A stretch of 64,000 nucleotides of DNA from Poriferisodalis sp965204125 (GTDB taxonomy: Bacteria; Actinomycetota; Acidimicrobiia; Acidimicrobiales; Poriferisodalaceae), in contig NZ_OZ241968.1 in the NCBI RefSeq assembly GCF_965204125.1, positions 2,046,001-2,110,000 on the forward strand, in the 5' to 3' direction. Below, in pieces: positions 60,840 through 64,000 of this stretch. The notes beneath the pieces were generated by a model, which saw only the letters and a list, made by a program, of their open reading frames with translations, was not told the DNA's origin and did no database searches. The translations under genes and the position numbers were made by a program. The stretch's first letter is position 1. Each line of letters starts with the position of its first letter.

Positions 60840-62540
60840 CTACGCGTCGCTGATCTGGGCAGGCTGCAGCACGCCGCCCAGCACGGTGCCCCACACCCCG
60901 ATGTCGCGCAGCGCCATCGGGTCGACGGTGAGCGGGTCGTCCTCCAGGACGGCGAAGTCAGCCAGCTTGCCGGCCTCGATGCTGCCGATCTCGGCGTCCA
61001 TCTTGATCTGCCGGGCGGCCTCGATGGTGATGGCCCTCAGCGCGTCTGGCACGCCGATTCGCTCGTCTGGTCCCAGCACTTGGCCCGACGCCGTCACCCG
61101 GTTCACCGCGCACCACGCAGTGTGCAGATGGCCCAGCGGCGTGATGGGCGAATCCGAGTGGATCGAGAAGCTGACGCCGCTGGCCAGTGCGGTGCCGCAG
61201 GCATCCATCCTCGCCGCACGCTCGGGCCCCACGGTCACGTCCCGGTGCTGGTCGCCCCAGTAGTAGATGTGGTTCGAGAAGATGTTGGCGCACATGCCGA
61301 GCGCTGCCATGCGGCGGTACTGGTCGGGCGTGGTGAGCTGGCAGTGCTGCACCGTGTGGCGGTGATCCCAGCGGGGGTAGCGCTCCAGCACCTGCTCGAC
61401 GGCTTCGACGAACGCCTCGGTGGCCTCGTCCCCGTTGCAGTGACAGTGCACGGTCAAGCCGGCCCGGTGGTACGGCTCCACCAGGTCGGCCATCTGGTCG
61501 GGCGCCGTCAGCCACATGCCGTTGCCGATGTGTCCTGGCGGCGGCTTGTAGTAGTGGGGCCAGCTGATGCGGGCCGTGAAGCCCTGGATCGAGCCGTCCA
61601 GGATCAGCTTGACGATGCCGAAGCGCAGCTTGTCGGTCTGCTCGCTCTTCAGCTTCACGCACAGGTCGGCCAGTTCCGCCGGGTCGGCTGTGGCCCCGAA
61701 CAGGTTCGACATCGCCACCATGATTCGCGCCGGATATGCGGGTTCGCTGGTGACCTTCTTCCAGTTGCCGAGCTGGTCAGGGTCCCAGAGCTGCGTGGTG
61801 CCCAAGTCGGTCAGCAGCGTGTGCCCGGCATTGCGTGCCTCGTTGGCGTAGCGCCAGCGGGCCTGCTCGCTGCGGTTGGCCTGCATCATGTCGGCGAACG
61901 CTTCGCCGGCCAGCATCATCCCGGCGGGCTCATGCAGCTCGCCGTTCGGCAGTCCGTCGCCGCCCCGGGCAACCCCAGGGCTGGTCGCCGTCTCGTCGAT
62001 CCCACATCGGTCCATGAGCGCCGAGTTGATCGTGGCGAGATGCCCGCTGGCATGCAGTATCAGCGTCGGCCGGTCGCCGGTCACGGTGTCGAGGTGGCGC
62101 GCCACGAGCCGCTCGCCCGGGAAGTAGATGGGGTCGAGGCCCCACGCCAGCAGCGTCTGGGAATCGTCGGTCAGATCTGCCGCAGCCTTGCCCAGCCGTT
62201 CGAGCACATCGTCGATCGAGGTGCAGCCCGGCCACAGCTGTCCCTGGGGGTCGCGCCGGTCGAAGTAGCCGACGTAGGTGGAGTTCCACAGGCCGCCTGA
62301 CATCACGTGGCAGTGGGCTTCGATGAATCCGGGCATGATCACGTGCTCGGCAAAGCAATCGTCGATGCGGTGTTCGCCCCACGACGCCAGCTCGTCGGTG
62401 CTGCCGACGCCCAGAATGCGGTCGCCGGCCACTGCCACGGCTTCACCGAAGGGGAAAGCGGGATTGATGGTGATGACCCGGCGAGCCGGGTAGATCACGA
62501 ACGGCTCGTTCTCGGTGCTGGCCGGCGCGTGCGATTCCAT
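60840..62540 (-). CDS. YtcJ-like metal-dependent amidohydrolase
   Basis: 566 residues. MPGFIEAHCHVMSGG carries the H-x-H motif; HASGHLATINSALM, VHCHCNGDEATEAFVEAV, VQHCQL and SIHSDSPITPLGHLHTAW supply the remaining metal ligands and the catalytic aspartate. This is the amidohydrolase-3/YtcJ group, which hydrolyses N-acyl or cyclic amides of unknown identity. Its ATG overlaps the stop of the upstream ABC ATPase gene (TGATG), so the enzyme probably acts on a compound imported by that transporter. Confidence 0.9.
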   Translation of the reverse strand: MESHAPASTENEPFVIYPARRVITINPAFPFGEAVAVAGDRILGVGSTDELASWGEHRIDDCFAEHVIMPGFIEAHCHVMSGGLWNSTYVGYFDRRDPQGQLWPGCTSIDDVLERLGKAAADLTDDSQTLLAWGLDPIYFPGERLVARHLDTVTGDRPTLILHASGHLATINSALMDRCGIDETATSPGVARGGDGLPNGELHEPAGMMLAGEAFADMMQANRSEQARWRYANEARNAGHTLLTDLGTTQLWDPDQLGNWKKVTSEPAYPARIMVAMSNLFGATADPAELADLCVKLKSEQTDKLRFGIVKLILDGSIQGFTARISWPHYYKPPPGHIGNGMWLTAPDQMADLVEPYHRAGLTVHCHCNGDEATEAFVEAVEQVLERYPRWDHRHTVQHCQLTTPDQYRRMAALGMCANIFSNHIYYWGDQHRDVTVGPERAARMDACGTALASGVSFSIHSDSPITPLGHLHTAWCAVNRVTASGQVLGPDERIGVPDALRAITIEAARQIKMDAEIGSIEAGKLADFAVLEDDPLTVDPMALRDIGVWGTVLGGVLQPAQISDA

Positions 62541-63469
62541 CAGTCCTGCTCCTGTGCTACGAGGTGTCCCGGTTCCACTTCGACCAGTGTCACGGGCTCG
62601 GGGGCGGTGCCGGCCTCGAAGACCGGGCTGGGCACCTCGTCGGTCTGCACCGAGCGGTCGGTCCGACGACGAGCCGGATCGGCGATCGGCACCGCGTCGA
62701 GCAACCGCTTGGTGTAATCGTGCATGGGGTTCTCGAAGATGGCTCGGCGCGGACCCAGCTCCACGATCTGGCCGAGGTACATCACGCCGACCCGGTGAGC
62801 GATCCGCTCCACAACGGCGAGGTCGTGGCTGATGAACAGGTACGACAGGCCCATCTCGTCCTGCAGGTCCATCATGAGATTGATGACCTGCGCCTGGATC
62901 GAGACGTCCAGTGCAGACACTGCCTCATCGGCGATCACCAGCTCAGGCCGCAGCGTCAGCGCCCGGGCGATGCAGATGCGCTGCCGCTGACCTCCGGAGA
63001 ATTGGTGCGGGTACTGCCGCATGTCGTCGGGCGACATGCCGACCCGTCGCAGGAGATCGGCGACCACATCATCGATCTCACGCTTGGGCACCGCACGATG
63101 GATCTCGAGCGGCTCAGCGATCGCCTTGCCCACCGTGCGACGGGGATCCAGGCTGGCGAAGGGGTCCTGGAAGACGATCTGCGCCTTGCGCCGGTGGGGC
63201 CGCAACGCCCGGGGGCCCAAGTTCGTGATGTCGGCACCATCGAGCCGGATGGTGCCGCTGGTCGGATTCAGCAGGCGGATGATCAGGTATGCCAGCGTCG
63301 ACTTGCCGCAGCCGCTCTCGCCGACCACCGCCAGCGTCTCGCCGCGATCGATGTGCAGGCTGACCTGCTCCACAGCGTGCACGCGGGCGCCATGGGTGGC
63401 GGGGAAGTGTTTGGTGAGCGCCTCGACCTCGACGATCGGCTCAGCCTCAGGGGGATCGTGCCGCGTCAC
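62540..63469 (-). CDS. dppF: Oligopeptide/dipeptide ABC transporter ATPase (DppF/OppF type)
   Basis: 309 residues, GTG start. Walker A GESGCGKSTLAYL, Q-loop IVFQDPFASLDPRRTV, signature SGGQRQRICIARAL, Walker B LVIADEAVSALDVS and the H-loop FISHDLAVVERI are intact. The C-terminal oligopeptide-transporter extension (YTKRLLDAVPIADP) marks the Opp/Dpp subfamily. It overlaps the DppD-type gene by 4 bp (GTGA) and the YtcJ gene by 1 bp. Permeases and binding protein presumably lie beyond the right edge. Confidence 0.93.
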   Translation of the reverse strand: MTRHDPPEAEPIVEVEALTKHFPATHGARVHAVEQVSLHIDRGETLAVVGESGCGKSTLAYLIIRLLNPTSGTIRLDGADITNLGPRALRPHRRKAQIVFQDPFASLDPRRTVGKAIAEPLEIHRAVPKREIDDVVADLLRRVGMSPDDMRQYPHQFSGGQRQRICIARALTLRPELVIADEAVSALDVSIQAQVINLMMDLQDEMGLSYLFISHDLAVVERIAHRVGVMYLGQIVELGPRRAIFENPMHDYTKRLLDAVPIADPARRRTDRSVQTDEVPSPVFEAGTAPEPVTLVEVEPGHLVAQEQD

Positions 63470-64000
63470 GAGTCCGAGCCCCCGTCGCTGTCGGCCCCGG
63501 CGGCCGCAGCAGCCGCCAGCGCATCGGGATCGATCAGGTCGAAGCGCTGCGGGGCCTCGACGCCGGCCATCGACCCCAGCCGCGGCACAGCAGCCAGCAG
63601 CGACTGCGTGTAGGGCTCGCTGGGCCGATCGAAGATGTCCGAGACATGGCCGCGCTCCACCAATCGCGACTGCTGCATCACCACCACCTCGTCGGCGATC
63701 TCGGCCACCACGCCCATGTCGTGGGTGATGATCAGCACGGCTGCGCCGGTCTCGCGCTGCATCTCGGCGATCAGGGCGAGGATCTGCGCTTGGATCGTCA
63801 CGTCGAGCGCGGTGGTGGGCTCGTCCGCGATCAGGATCGCCGGGTCGCAGGCAAGCGCCATGGCGATCATGACCCGCTGGCGCATCCCGCCCGACATCTC
63901 GTGGGGGTACTGGTCGATCCGGCGCGCAGCGTCGGGAATGCGCACCCTGTTCAGCATCTCCAACGTGCGCTCGCGAGCCTCGCCGCGGTTCATGCCACGG
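63466..64000 (-). CDS. dppD: Oligopeptide/dipeptide ABC transporter ATPase (DppD/OppD type), N-terminus outside window
   Basis: The C-terminal 178 codons are present. The signature HEMSGGMRQRVMIAMALACDP, Walker B LIADEPTTALDVTIQAQIL and the H-loop ITHDMGVVAEI are visible, with the OppD-type tail PYTQSLLAAVPRLGS. Walker A is beyond 64000, and the ATG at 63993 is an internal codon. Its stop overlaps dppF in GTGA. The two ATPases probably form the heterodimeric motor of one peptide-type importer. Confidence 0.92.
   Translation of the reverse strand, partial: RGMNRGEARERTLEMLNRVRIPDAARRIDQYPHEMSGGMRQRVMIAMALACDPAILIADEPTTALDVTIQAQILALIAEMQRETGAAVLIITHDMGVVAEIADEVVVMQQSRLVERGHVSDIFDRPSEPYTQSLLAAVPRLGSMAGVEAPQRFDLIDPDALAAAAAAGADSDGGSDS

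Overview
The window is a high-GC, gene-dense piece of a bacterial chromosome with many GTG starts and many 4-bp GTGA/ATGA overlaps. The gene order rho - rpmE - prfA - prmC/tsaC - rpiB - glyA - F1Fo ATP synthase is a classic actinobacterial block. A separate ATP synthase delta subunit (not fused to b), GlpX as fructose-1,6-bisphosphatase and a leaderless ilv leader peptide also fit Actinomycetota. I infer a lineage near Acidimicrobiia, with moderate confidence; no rRNA or tRNA gene is present to settle it.

Layout. 3-1523: end of an RCC1-like repeat protein. 1768-16928: translation and energy block, comprising a Rho-family protein with a ruined P-loop, ribosomal protein L31 type B, a hypothetical gene, RF1, a PrmC-TsaC fusion, RpiB, GlyA and the whole ATP synthase operon. 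17067-25393: ammonium transporter, hisI/glpX (minus), an L-2-hydroxyglutarate oxidase-like enzyme, a two-winged-helix protein with a nuclease-like C-terminus, and a hydrolase/MFS pair. 25487-30150: MurA with Asp instead of the catalytic Cys, MeaB GTPase, an SRPBCC-kinase fusion and OxyR. 30354-31322: an IS5-family element with inverted repeats and a target duplication. 31424-43516: iscS-mnmA, ligA, gatCAB, a MATE pump and a sugar-dehydrogenase-like lipoprotein. 43557-47171: ilvBNC behind a promoter, a leaderless leader peptide ending Val-Leu-Ile-stop, and an intrinsic terminator, together a branched-chain amino-acid attenuator. 47251-52476: AlgH-like protein, two RDD proteins, serC, an aspartate aminotransferase and a short serA.

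52477-57322 is the accessory part. A 90-bp copy of the 3' end of serA lies at 57233-57322 and differs from the intact end only at five third-codon positions. Between the two copies lie a DUF1272 zinc-ribbon gene, a large dGTPase-family HD protein, a second IS5-family element, a small unknown gene and fragments of two genes whose intact copies lie just to the right. This looks like a small genomic island or recombination scar at serA. 57319-64000 (all minus) holds a small basic protein, an RDD protein, two amidohydrolases, a CobW-type GTPase and two peptide-type ABC ATPases; the last runs off the window.

The most interesting items are the Rho-family protein without a Walker A lysine at the canonical rho locus, the ilv attenuator, the serA-flanked accessory segment with its dGTPase gene, the PrmC-TsaC and SRPBCC-kinase fusions, and a conserved two-block element upstream of both glyA and glpX.
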